Positions 51,067 to 61,060 of a stretch of DNA of 64,000 nucleotides are shown one piece after another. Position 1 is the stretch's first letter; the number at the start of each line of letters is the position of its first letter. Position numbers and translations under genes: made by a program. The DNA is taken from assembly GCA_029207755.1 (NCBI GenBank), contig JARCOQ010000002.1:4898001-4962000 (forward strand), written 5' to 3'. This stretch comes from Chamaea fasciata. Its lineage: Eukaryota; Chordata; Aves; Passeriformes; Sylviidae. The notes under the pieces are model-generated. The model did no database searches, had not been told where the DNA came from, and saw only the letters and a list, made by a program, of their open reading frames with translations.

Positions 51067-51189
51067 ATGCCCCCGCCTGCCTTGGCGCCTCCCCGTGCCG
51101 GCCCCGCCGCCTTCCCTTTGTGCCGCCGGGCCCGGCGCGACGCCTGCCCCGGCAGCCGGCGGCCCGCGGCGCCCCGCGGCGGGAGGTAA
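51067..51189 (+). other. Upstream ORF in the leader, in frame with the main start
   Basis: An ATG at 51,067 opens a 40-codon frame, rich in Pro, Ala and Arg, ending at TAA 51,187-51,189. It is in the same frame as the main ATG at 51,220, with its stop 11 codons upstream of it. If the leader includes this region, ribosomes would meet this ATG first, and re-initiation or leaky scanning would be needed for the main ORF. Whether it is transcribed depends on the unknown start site. Proline/alanine-rich composition is also what random G/C-rich DNA gives, so a functional peptide is not claimed. Confidence 0.45.
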
Positions 51190-51191
51190 GG
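51186..51191 (+). promoter_or_regulatory. Possible alternative 5' splice site in the leader
   Basis: GGGAG|GTAAGG is a good donor match, with the intron beginning at 51,186. Its TAA is also the stop of the upstream ORF. Use of this donor would exclude the main ATG exon. The upstream frame would leave in phase 2, whereas the main exon leaves in phase 1, so it could not feed the same downstream frame from the ATG at 51,067. Confidence 0.3.
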
Positions 51192-51219
51192 GCGGCCGCC
51201 GCCCCGCGCCCCGGCAGCC

Positions 51220-51262
51220 ATGCGGACCCTGCGGCCGCAGCTCGCCTCCCTGCTGCTCCTCG
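51220..51262 (+). CDS. First coding exon of an unidentified secreted or type I membrane protein (partial)
   Basis: The 43-nt segment starts at an ATG with G at -3 and C at +4. An in-frame TAA lies 11 codons upstream, so translation in this frame cannot start earlier. It encodes MRTLRPQLASLLLL plus the first base of codon 15. The peptide has a basic n-region (two Arg) followed by a leucine-rich hydrophobic stretch, the beginning of a classical secretory signal peptide whose end would be in exon 2. The exon ends CTCCTCG|GTAAGTGC, a consensus donor, in phase 1. A short signal-peptide exon with a phase-1 intron is characteristic of many receptor, Ig-domain and extracellular matrix genes. It lies inside a CpG island on the + strand, and intron 1 appears to exceed 12.7 kb. 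The 14 residues are too few to name the gene, and I do not recognise it. Confidence 0.7.
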
Positions 51263-51268
51263 GTAAGT
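51263..51268 (+). other. 5' splice site of intron 1
   Basis: GTAAGT matches the U1 consensus at all six intronic positions, and the last exon base is G. It sets the exon end and the phase-1 junction. Confidence 0.7.
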
Positions 51269-51293
51269 GCCCGTGGCCGGCCGGGAGGGGAGA

Positions 51294-51316
51294 GACGGGA
51301 CGGGACGGGACGGGAC
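51294..51316. repeat. (GACGG)n short tandem repeat
   Basis: Four and a half units of GACGG/GGGAC lie just inside intron 1, about 30 bp after the donor. This is a short CpG-containing pentanucleotide repeat. Confidence 0.85.
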
Positions 51317-51468
51317 ACCCGGTGGGCGCAGTCCCTCGCGGGGCGTGCGGGAGGGTCGCCCCTTGTCAGTGCCAAGCGCCTGTCCCCGGGAGTTGTCACT
51401 GCCCGCGCTGCTCCTGTGGTCGGAGGGAGGAGTGGCGGAAAAAAAAAAAAACCAAACCAGACCGTAAA

Positions 51469-51472
51469 TATG

Positions 51473-51504
<32 letters not shown>

Positions 51505-51514
51505 TGTATGTATA
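51469..51514. repeat. (TATG)n tetranucleotide microsatellite
   Basis: About ten near-perfect TGTA/TATG units lie about 200 bp downstream of the first exon, still within the CpG island's 3' shoulder. Probably length-polymorphic. An A(12-13) run precedes it near 51.44 kb. Confidence 0.92.
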
Positions 51515-52816
51515 AAATAAACCGGGGGTTCATCTCCAGCCGCAGTACCCCGGTGAGCATTCCTCGCCCCGGGGCGCGGCGCGGGGTCCGGCCGGGGCGT
51601 GGGAGCAGAGGGGACGGGCAGCTCCGTCTCCGGGCGGGCTCCGGCTGCGAGTTGGGAAGGCGAGCCTCGTCCAGAGGCTGATGCTGGGGTCGCGGAGTGT
51701 CTCGGAGGGGAACCGTAAGGGTAGGGACTTACACGGGTCTGTGCTGAGCTTGCACAATGAAAGCGGAGAAAATGCCTGGGGTAAGGTAGGCTGCAGAAAC
51801 AAAGTGCTTTCTCTGCTTGGCTCTGGAGGAGCGCGTTGAAATGTAGAGGGAAGGCAGAGCCTGCTGCCGTGAAATGCAATTTGACTGCTTTGTGCTGCCT
51901 CTCAAAGTCCTCCCGTGGTCCCTTCTCTGCGCCGGCGGTTCGCGAACCGTTAAACGTGTGGTTTTGTCCCGTCCCACAAGTGCCTGCCCCAGGGATGACT
52001 GTACACACTTCTGTCAAGTCCTTTGGGATCCCAGCGCGCTGGGTGAGAGATGCTGTGGGAATGCTGTGGGGGATTCCTTCCTACAAATCTGGGAAAAGCA
52101 GAATACAAGACAGTTAAAACGCCTCTACGCTTTTTGCTGCAGACCAATGTGCGAGGCTTAAGTGCTGATGAGTTGGTAGGAACATTTGTGGAAAATACTG
52201 CACGGCACCCTCCTCACGCTGCTTTCTGCCTGTGTGTGTGCAGAGCAACCTCGGAGCTGTTTTGATTTGCCTTTTCATTGGTATGATTTTCTGCTGGCAT
52301 TAATGCTATTGAGGGAAGAAGCGGCAGGGCTGGCAATTTTGCTGTCTTGAGAATTGTCACATACATACCTGCTCTGCCAATTTGGAAACAAGATCTCTAC
52401 TAGAATTGCAGTCGTGCTTCCACGTCTGTAATTTGGAGGGGGGTGGGAGGGTGATGTGCTCTGCCTGCCTTTAGCAAAGAGAGGGAGCGAACTCTTTGAA
52501 ATGGTTTGGAGATGGTTCAAACTTCCCCTAACCACTAGCTTGCTTCCTTGGGTTCCCTGGGAAAAAGAAAAAGCCTTCTCCGAGCTAAGTTTATCCAGGG
52601 TGCCTTTGCTCCGTGAGTGCAAGGAGGCTGTCGTAGCCCGCAAGATGGGTGTAGGCGAAGGGCACAGCCTTGGCTTCGCACGCTCCATCGCTGCTGTTGA
52701 AGAACAATAGCTCCATTCTGGATTAGGGATTCCTAATATGGAGCGCTCGGGTCCGTGGGTCGGTGCGCGCTCCCTCCGGAGCACGCCCAGCTGCTGCGGC
52801 GGAGGAGCAGCAGAGG

Positions 52817-52900
52817 GCATCCCTCTTCCTGCCTGGGGCATCCCTCCCCCTGCCAGGGCATCCCTCCCCCTGCCGAGGGCATCCCTCTTCCTGCCGGGGG
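52817..52900. repeat. 20-bp minisatellite (four copies)
   Basis: Four units of GCATCCCTC.(T/C)CCTGCC.GG with period 20-21 bp and few differences. G/C-rich and asymmetric (pyrimidine-rich top strand). It keeps all three frames open on both strands, producing repetitive proline/leucine-rich chance peptides. Confidence 0.9.
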
Positions 52901-53901
52901 CTCCCCGCCGCTGGGACCCGCCAGCCCTGCGCTCCACACCCCATGCTGGTGCTCACCCGGAGCCCTGCCCGCTGCCCAGGCCGCCCTGACCCCCTGCTTG
53001 CAGGAATTACCTTTCTGCGTTTGACCTAAAACTGTCCGTAACCTGCTTTGATCCTCCCCGGGAGACGGGCTGCTGTCATCTGTCGCTTTGGAGGATCGGT
53101 TGCTTTTCACTGGTCCCCAAACCCCATGGACGTGTCTAGTTAGTAAAAACACCGTGCTGGCCTCCCTGTGCTGGAGGTGAGGCTGTTTTTAAGGGTAGGA
53201 TGTGTACCACGTGTGTGCCTGGAGTTACTTTTCCTTCTTTTCACCTGGACTTTTTTCTTCCGGTTGGTCTGCATTTGCCCAGCTGCCAGTTTTAATAAAG
53301 CCGGAGGTGTGTGACAATGCCTCAAAGCCACAAGTCACACAGAAGTGCTTTAGGTTGCCCCTTGTAAAACGGAGACATCATTTGACTTAGCTGAGTAAAA
53401 ATGCACGTTTCGTAACGTAAATGTGACTGACTAGGAAAAGACTGTTGCTTTCCAAGCAAGTATTGTGAATGCTGGAGTCTGGGGATGAGATACTATGGGT
53501 CAAATATGCAGAAAAAGAAATGTAACTCATTCTTTCCTTCCCCTTCTGTAAACTCATTAAAACCACTGAAGGAGGGATTGTGGTTATGGAAAGAGATGGT
53601 GAGTGATTTATTATAACATATCAAGCGTTAACTGCCTACCAAAATCCAAGTAACTGTGAAACGAGGGTCTGAAAACCCACATCTGGAATGTGGGTGTAAC
53701 ATTTGTAGATCTCTGCTGTTTTTTCCCCCCATGCTGCAGTGTTTGTTACAGGGTTCTTTAAACAAGTGGCACTTCATCACAGCAAGTACAAAATGGGAAA
53801 ATAGAGCAAGTGCTGTAAATAATCCTCATGCAGCAATGAGACCATTAATACTTGTGCCAGCCAGTGCTAATCCTATGTGTAGTTGCAAGATTTACCTCCT
53901 C

Positions 53902-53922
53902 TTTTTTTTTTTTTTTTTTTTT
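53902..53922. repeat. T(21) tract followed by CAG
   Basis: Twenty-one T followed directly by CAGGGATG. It resembles a polypyrimidine tract plus AG acceptor, but a phase-1 continuation reaches a stop after about 12 codons with no usable donor. Best read as a homopolymer in the intron. Confidence 0.85.
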
Positions 53923-56408
53923 CAGGGATGCAAAGTCTGATACTCCTCATATTTATAGCGTAATATATAGGAAACACAATAGGCTTCTGGGGAACACTGA
54001 ACTCATTCATGTCAGTGACTGGTTTATGAATAGTTCTGCTTTTGAGTCTCTTGCAGTCTCCAGAATACCACCTGTGAATGCAATTTACGGCTCTTTGTGT
54101 TCAAACATTGCATATGTATATATGTACATAGACTCATTACCCTCTTCCTCTCTCTATTCATGCATAGTAATTGGTGATTTATTTGCGATTCCTAGAGGGG
54201 AGCAGAGCATGCGTAAGGTCTCGAAGCTGCAGCTCGCTTGCGAATGGCACGTTGGAGTGAAATACCCATGCCGGGGTGGCTCTTGAAGAATGAAGGGATA
54301 GTCTTTCCAGCCTGTCTCCCCGAGGGGAAGGGGTGCTGGCTGGGAAGCAGCAGCGTGCGCTTGGCTGCCGCTCAGGAGTTCTGCTCCTGCGTCCTCCTGT
54401 TCCTCTGCTGCCTGCCCAGGCACACGGGCTGCGGGGAACAGAGGCTGACACACGAGTCGAGGTGCAATAGACCTGAGGACTGCTGGGCTGGAGGAAAACA
54501 CGTGGAGAAAACAGCGGTAGTGGGCGTTTGCAACACGGGGGGTTTGGGGTTGTTTTTTGTTTACCACAGCTCGCGGCCCAGGAGCGTTGCTGGCGCCTCA
54601 TCTGCTCCTCGATGCATTGTTAGCAGCAGTGGCCAAGATTGTGCCTTCTCCATCTGCGTCTGCCCCGAGTGCTCCGCTTCCAGCTTCATTCTGGAGCCAA
54701 CTCCGCTGCCCTCGTGCCTGTGTCGGCTGCCTCGGGATCACTGTGGTGTGCAGTGCCGGACCTGGGCTGATCCCCAGCCTGCTGGGGTGGCTGTGACTCT
54801 GCTCTATTTGGGGAACATGCTCTACAGATGGCTCTGGCCAGTGCCTCACTCCTGTGTGTGGCTCTCTGAGTGTCCCTAAGGTGGGAGGCATCGGAGCCAG
54901 GCTGGCAGGCTCCACTCCTGCGTGTCCCCAGATGTAATTCTTCGTGGGCAGACTCCCTCCCTGCAATCTTGGCCAGACTGTCTGACATCCTGAGGCTCCT
55001 GCAGATCCTGTTTATTTACACAGGAGGTTTTGGTTTATGCGAATTGTTGTCTTTTAGTTGACCTTCCGTCAAGTTAGATGTCTTTATTAAAGCAGTTTTT
55101 ATTGCAAATCGAATTTGTACTTAGAACACTTCTACCGGACCCATTATATAAAGTGAAAGGCAAAATAAACAGTGCTGCAGACCACAGGGAAGGGGGTGGG
55201 AGAGAGAGGGTCATAGGGAGAGCATCACTTCAGTGTTGGGAGGCTTGTTGAGTGGGGTTTTTTTTAACCAGGAAATGGCCTTTTTTGAAAAAAAAAATCT
55301 TTTTATGTTTTTTCTTTTGGTCTTTCTTGGTTTCTTTCTTATCCATACAAAACTGACCATGGATTCTGTCATTGATTTAAAGGTTACACAGTCTAGTTTG
55401 AAGCCAGGGGTGTTTTCATTGGTTTACCTTGGGTGAATCAGAGTGCTGTAACCTGAAAGAGTGCACTTTGCTGTCTGTTAGTTGACAATCTGCAGGATTC
55501 CTGCCCAGGAACTTAAAGCACCAGGAAAATCACCTGAAAGGAAGGGGAAGATTTTTCAGCACAATAGGGTTTTCTTATTGTTGCTAGGGTTCCTCAGCTC
55601 ATGATTTGACTTGTCTACTGGCATCAAGGGCGTTTGGGCCCTCCAGCAAGTGTCTGGAAAACTGCTGTATTGTGATTTGCCTCTGGCTTTGAAGTTCCTG
55701 AATACTTCTTAATGATAACGTGCTAAATGGGTTTTGACTCCATTTTTATATTGGTATTTCTTTCCTAGTCATATAAAATCTTCTTAAGGAATAGTTCTCT
55801 GCGTTAGAATATTAAGAGACGTTTAGCATCTGTTTCTTATCAGCCATGGAGAGGCTAAAATGGAGCCTTTCCTGACAAAGCTGGGTTTGATCACATTGCA
55901 AGGCAAAGAAATTGTGTCTGCAGCTGCTGTCGGTGGGTCTGGGGTGTCTGTGCCTCTGTGTCATATCCAACTCTAACCTGTTGCTCAACCTGTCTCCATC
56001 AGGAACATGTTTCAAGTGATGTAAGTCAGTAAGCTTTTTCTTGTTAGGTTTAATTAGCAAGTGGCAATGAGACAAGAGGAACTCTTGCCTTTCTGACTGT
56101 TGTTAAAGTCACATTTCAGCGAGTAATTGGACACGAGCACAAAACCAGACCATCTCAGCTAAGTGAAGGGTAGCCTTTCTTGGAAAGGGAGAGACTTTGA
56201 CACTCAGGACTTGTACCTTTGCTGCACAGTACTTAAACAAATGCCAGAAAGCAGGGATGCTCCTGAAAGGAGATGTTCCAGCCTGGTTCCTGCCCAGCGT
56301 GGCAGGCAGCGGAGGGTGCAGGTCAGGGTGCTCACGTGAGGACCAGTTGGAGGGACTTGTCTGATCTCAAAGCTAACTTGGCAAACCCAGTAAATACCTA
56401 GAGGGACT

Positions 56409-56422
56409 GTGTGTGTGTGTGT
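56409..56422. repeat. Short (TG)n microsatellite
   Basis: About seven TG units after GGACTG. Too short for a functional inference. Confidence 0.75.
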
Positions 56423-56892
56423 GACATGAAAGTAGATCTGTTCCTCACGTGATCCTGCAGATGTTAGTGGGATCCCAAGGGAAGGGGAGTGCTGTGGAGG
56501 CAGGTGGCCGTCGGGCATGGCAAGTTCATCTGGCTGGGTTACCCAGTTTGCTGGGCTGTGCATGCTCCATGTCCCAAGGCCTCATTACTGTGGGTCCAAG
56601 GATGTGTGAGCAGTTACTCAGCCCTCCAGTGAGCGCAGTGTTTGATCCAGCCACTCTTTTAGGTGTTACCAGCCCCTGGCAGAGGCTGCCTGCTGTATCC
56701 TGCTTAGTGTTTAATCTGTAGGTTCTGGCCGAAACCGCTGCCTGAACCCTCTTGTGGCTCCTCTCTCCTGATTTCACTCCCGTGCTGGTATTTCCTTGGT
56801 ATTTCTGGGTCCATTTCCACCTCTTACTGGGCAATGATCCACACACAAGGAGGTACAAGGTGGTGCGCTGTAAAGTGGAGGAGTGGGAAAAG

Positions 56893-57285
56893 CATCACAG
56901 ACTGATGGGGTGATTTGGGTTGGAAGGAACCTTAAGGATCATTTAGTTCCATACCCCCTCCCTGCTGTGGGCAGGGGTGCCACCCACTACTCCAGGTTGC
57001 TCAGGGCCCATCCAACCTGGTCTGGAGCACATCCAGAGGTGGGGAATCCACAGCTTCTCTAGGCAGCCTGTTCCAGTGCCTCAGCACCCTCTTGAGTAAA
57101 GAATTTCCTCCTAACATCTAATCTGAATCTCCCCTTTTTCTCATTTAAAACTGCTCCCCTTTGTCCTATCACTGTCTGGCCGTCTATAAAGTTTTTCTCC
57201 GTCTTTTTTATAAGCCCCCTTTCAGCACTGAAAGGCTGCAGTGATGTTTCCCTGGAGCCTTCTCTTTCTCCAGGCTGTAAAAACG
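56893..57285 (-). mobile_element. CR1 LINE 3'-end fragment (antisense)
   Basis: The + strand is the complement of a CR1 3' region: ATCACAGACTG..GGG (decayed terminal repeat), TTTGGGTTGGAAGGAACCTT, GGATCATTTAGTTCCA, GTTGCTCAGGGCCCATCCAA, CCTGGTCTGGAGCACATCC, GGGGAATCCACAGCTTCTCT, AGGCAGCCTGTTCCAGTGCC, AAGAATTTCCTCCTAACATC, CCCTTTGTCCTATCACTG, AAGCCCCCTTTCAGCACTG, AAAGGCTGCAGTGATGTTTC and CTGGAGCCTTCTCTTTCTCC, AGGCTG. It covers about 390 bp of the element's 3' end and lies in presumed intron 1, antisense to the gene. Less diverged than the two ancient LINE relics. Confidence 0.95.
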
Positions 57286-60091
57286 ATGAGCCAAGGGAAA
57301 GCATTAGGGGAAGAAGGAAGGTGAAGAACCCAGCTGGTAAGAAAGATAGAGGAAAACAGGCTCTGAAGGATCGATCTTGCCTGATGCCAGGCCTTTCAGC
57401 ATGCCCAGAGCTTTTCAAGTGTCAAAGACTTCTGAGTACAAAAGAAAACTCAGATAGTGAGGATCTGTCTGTATTTGTCTTGTTCCTGAGCAGTGTACTT
57501 ACCACTCCTCTTAGCTGACTTCTTTCCAAACAAGATACTCATTCCATCTGGGACTTGAAAAATCATCTAGCACTTCTCCTGTCTCTTCTGATTTTGGCAG
57601 ACTTCAGACTGTGTCACCAGGAGCTGCGCTGGAATCTCCTCATTCCTGCACTCCAGCGGCACCCTCACCCCCTCCTGACCAGCAAAGTTGTCCCAGTTGG
57701 GATCCAGAGCATGATCTGGGGCAGCTGCACAGCCCATTAGCACTGTCAAGCATTTCACTAATGCCAGTTGTTTGCTTTGCTGTTCTGGGTGTTGTTTTTC
57801 TGCCCCTTGCAGAACAGCTCATCGGGTTCTGATGTGTTTGGAGGTGATTTTTGATAGCTGTTGTGACACTGCTAAGTTTTGGGGAGTTTTTAACTAGTGG
57901 CATGAGTCTGGAATTGCTGTCATTTGCCTGGCGCTCCCTGCTCTGCTCACAGGAGCTGATAGTCTTGCTTCCCAGCAAATATATTCCCTTCCAGACTCAT
58001 TGTGATTACAGGGGGAATAAAAGTGAGTGACGGTGCATCTTGGGGATTTTTGGGATGGTTTTTTTGCTGGTTCCTCCCACATTTCGTTCCTGATGTGTCT
58101 GCCTGGGGCCTGCTGTCACTTTTATGGCTTTTGGGCTTTGTGTGGAAGTTGATAAGCTTGTCAAAGGGAGGAGATTGGAGCAGGGAGTGAGGTAGATCTA
58201 TTTTTCAGCAGACTCTGTAGCACTAAATGTCTGTTCTGTGTTGGAGACGAGCTCAGCACTGACCCAGGCTGCTGTGAAATGGGTGGTTTCTGAGGCTTTT
58301 AGAAAAATGGAGGCTTGAAGATGAGATACTGAGCCCCAAAATAGCAGAATTTCTGGTTGTTTCTTTGGGAAAGAAGGGCTCTCATCTCAGCAAGGTTATT
58401 AAGATTTGTCTGCTTAGATAAATTGAGCTTTTTTCATCTTGGATTAATCGTTTTGTCTCCATTCAGCATCAGCACCATGAACACAGGAATCTGCCCAAGT
58501 TCCTCCAAATCTGTCTGAAAGGGAAGCTGGACCTTGAGTACGAGAAGGCAGTTGGTTGTTGCCAGAAGTCATCCAGAAGCTCAGTACTCTGGAAAAATCA
58601 CAGTGCTGGAATCTGGCACTTATTAACTCGAGTTACCCAGTACCTAGGATCCAGCCAAAGGGCTCTGGCTGGCTGCCAAGCTGAAAATTACCAACCTGGG
58701 TGTCAGGCCTTGTTGGTTCCCTCTTGATAGCTTGAAATAGGAGCTTCCCAACAAGCATCTGTGTGCCAGCCTCTCTTTCTAGTCGTGTTTCTTCTTACGG
58801 CTTTGTGAGGCATTCGAGGTAATTACAGTACTTACTAATATTTATTCCGTTCTGAGCAATTATCTGAGTGCGTTTATCTCCGGTATGCTTTCAGAGGGCT
58901 CTGCCCCCTCTCACCGTATCATTTCATCTCATCTCCCCGACTCAGGGCTTTATGCTCCTTCCCCTCTCAAGCAGATCTTGGCCCTCAGCTTCCTCCACCC
59001 TCCTGAATACGCTGTCAGGCTTTGCTTTCCTCTCCTGAAGGTTCCCGTGTCCCGTTTTCCTGCTCTGCTGTCTAATCCCATTACAGAGGAGGGATGTTTG
59101 CTCCGTCTTGTGGGGGATGAGCGCTTAACCGCCCTGCCAGGTGCTAAGGCGCTTTCCAAGGAAGGACATGGATACCGAGAGAAACTGGGCTGGCATGGTG
59201 CCATCTCCCAGCCTTCTGCTGGCTGCTCGTGGCCCGCCGACAATATCTTGAGAGCTCCTGCTGAAGGGTTTGACCTTTATGCCTGCGGGGTGATCTGACG
59301 CCTACAGCAGGAGTCACAGCGTGCAAATTCCGCTGCTTTCTTCTGGCTTGTGGTGTAGTTGTAGGCAAGTCATTCTGTCTCTGTTCTTGGCTGCCGGGAG
59401 TAGAGAGAGTGGCTTAAAAGGTGCCATGGGATCTTTTGGGGAGGAAAGACGCAGCGTTAGGGCTGAGGTCTCGTTTACTGTCTGTAAGCAAGCAGGCAGC
59501 TTTTTTTTTTCTTATTCATGGAAGAAAACGTGGCGTGGAGGAGATTGTTACGGCCTGATTGATTTCACTCTCGGTGTTAGAAAAAGAAGAAAATTGATTT
59601 TTACTTTGAGCTCTATGGTGTTACTTACCTGCCCAAGCTCTCTTGTTTGTGCTGTGTGAATGAGAGCTCTGCTTTGCCGAGCGTGGGGCACGGCCCGTGT
59701 GACTGCAACGTGGAGCTGCTGTGATTCATCCCAGCCATCCGTGTTACGGCAGCACAATTAATCTATGGGTCGCTGGCACCTCAGGAGCTGTTTCGTCTAA
59801 TCAGCCCCATGCCATGAGCTAGTTGGCAGTTAAATCTAATCTAGAGTGTGCGGCTGCCAAATGCCTGAAGTTTGCCAAGCACTTACTCCTTTCTGCTCCA
59901 AATGAGTTGGACTTGAGCAAGATTGGCTTCAGGTGCCTTTCCTGCCAGCAGGACTCAGAGTCCAGCCTCAGATACCTGTACTGCAGGGGGGCAAAAGTTG
60001 TCCAGAGTCCAAAGGGCTACAAGGAGAGTGTAAAATCTACCTGCTCATCTTCATATTTAGATATCAGAACATGCTCTTCTCATCTCATGTC

Positions 60092-60130
60092 GCTTTTTAT
60101 CCCACCTCAAGTTGCTTTTTATCCCACCTC
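60092..60130. repeat. 22-bp tandem duplication
   Basis: GCTTTTTATCCCACCTC occurs at 60,092 and again at 60,114 (period 22 bp), separated by AAGTT. Small local duplication in presumed intron 1. Confidence 0.9.
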
Positions 60131-60874
60131 TTCCCCTTGCTTATGTGTGAGGAGACATGTGTTAAGAGGTGATCTCTCAGATCATCATTAGAGCATAGAG
60201 GCACCTTGTCTTGGTTCTTTTTATATGTATAAATCTTGCCTGAAATGTCTAGTTTTTGGGTTTATTTCATATTTTCTGCTGCTCTTACACCTCATCCACT
60301 CCATTTGAGCTGTGCAGTTGTGCCTGCAGGGTCCCTCTGCAGATGCTACCCTGTGGCTGCCAAGCAAAGGAAGGGCAGAACTTCCTCAGTGGTTATTCTG
60401 GTTTGTGCCTGGCTCTGGTGTTTGGGCTATTTTTTTTCCTTCAGTCTTTGCAGGGAAGAATGTGACTGCGAATGTGTGGTGGGAAGGAGTTTATTTCCTC
60501 CTGGAGCAGTGGGGAAAGATATCTGAGACTGCCCTGAGCTGATCTCAAAGAGGTCTGTCACCTCTTCTCACAAGCCTGCCCCTGTTAAGCTCTTGTCACC
60601 CTTCTTCTGGCTCTCATCTGGATCCCCTTGGTTTTTTTAGGCTGGTTTGTTTTGAGGGAGAGGAGGGAGGTGAATGTGAGGAAGGATTTTCTGTGTGTCA
60701 AATGCCTAATAGCAGCTCTAGCAGATCCACTGGGATATGTTACTAAAAGCATCCTAATGATCTCAGTGTGATGGGTTTGAGCCTTGGAAGCCTGCTTACT
60801 GGGAACCTTGATCCCAGAACTTTGTGCTTGGCTTCTGGAAGTTGAGGGCTGGGTTCCTGGCAGCAGGAGCTGCC

Positions 60875-61060
60875 TCAGAATCACAGAATCAGTTAGGCTG
60901 GAAAAGCCCTCTGAGTTCACTGAGTCCAACCTGTGACAGCACCACTGCGTCACCCAGACCATGGCACTGAGTGTCCTGTGGCACTTGGACACCTTCAGGG
61001 GTGGTGACTCCATCACCTCCCTGGGCAGCTCATTCCACTGTTTCATCGCCCTCTTTAGGG
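60875..61060 (-). mobile_element. CR1 LINE 3'-end fragment (antisense, divergent subfamily)
   Basis: The + strand begins TCAGAATCACAGAATCAGTT, then AGGCTGGAAAAGCCCTCTGA, CACTGAGTCCAACCTGTGAC, CGTCACCCAGACCATGGCAC, TGAGTGTCC, GACACCTTCAGGGGTGGTGA, CTCCATCACCTCCCTGGGCA and GCTCATTCCACTGTTTCATC. This is the complement of the CR1 subfamily whose 3' end reads GTTAGGCTGGAAAAG rather than GTTTGGGTTGGAAGG, so it is a different CR1 lineage from the other copies here. About 185 bp, 5'-truncated, in presumed intron 1. Confidence 0.93.

Larger units (their letters stand above)
50590..51720. promoter_or_regulatory. CpG island promoter of the first-exon gene
   Basis: About 1.1 kb of very G/C-rich, CpG-dense DNA stands out sharply from the window. 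It begins just after a T(22) tract and holds multiple Sp1-type GC boxes (50,675-50,712 and more near 50.765-50.795), C-rich runs near 50.88 kb, a T(20) tract (50,933-50,952), and the first coding exon at 51,220-51,262. No TATA box is evident, as is usual for CpG-island promoters with dispersed initiation. The exact transcription start cannot be placed, but the leader must lie upstream of 51,220. Large open frames on both strands here, including a 487-codon minus-strand one, reflect scarcity of stop codons in G/C-rich DNA. Divergent antisense transcription is possible but unsupported. Confidence 0.9.

Noticed and set aside
50554..52017. 487-codon minus-strand open reading frame across the CpG island
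   Set aside because: Stop codons are rare in DNA this G/C-rich. The translation is Pro/Arg/Ala/Gly-rich low complexity, runs through a poly-T tract (as poly-Lys) and a TATG microsatellite, and overlaps the + strand promoter and exon.
52733..53029. Overlapping open frames with repeated peptide motifs on both strands
   Set aside because: They translate a 20-bp minisatellite. The periodic peptides are a by-product of the DNA repeat.
53895..53975. T(21)CAG as a splice acceptor for exon 2
   Set aside because: The phase-1 continuation terminates after about 12 codons without a donor. Better explained as a homopolymer.
60430..60545. Acceptor-like TTTCCTTCAGTCTTTGCAG near 60.45 kb followed by about 28 open codons
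   Set aside because: The phase-1 frame reaches TGA and no consensus donor precedes the stop. No domain is recognised.
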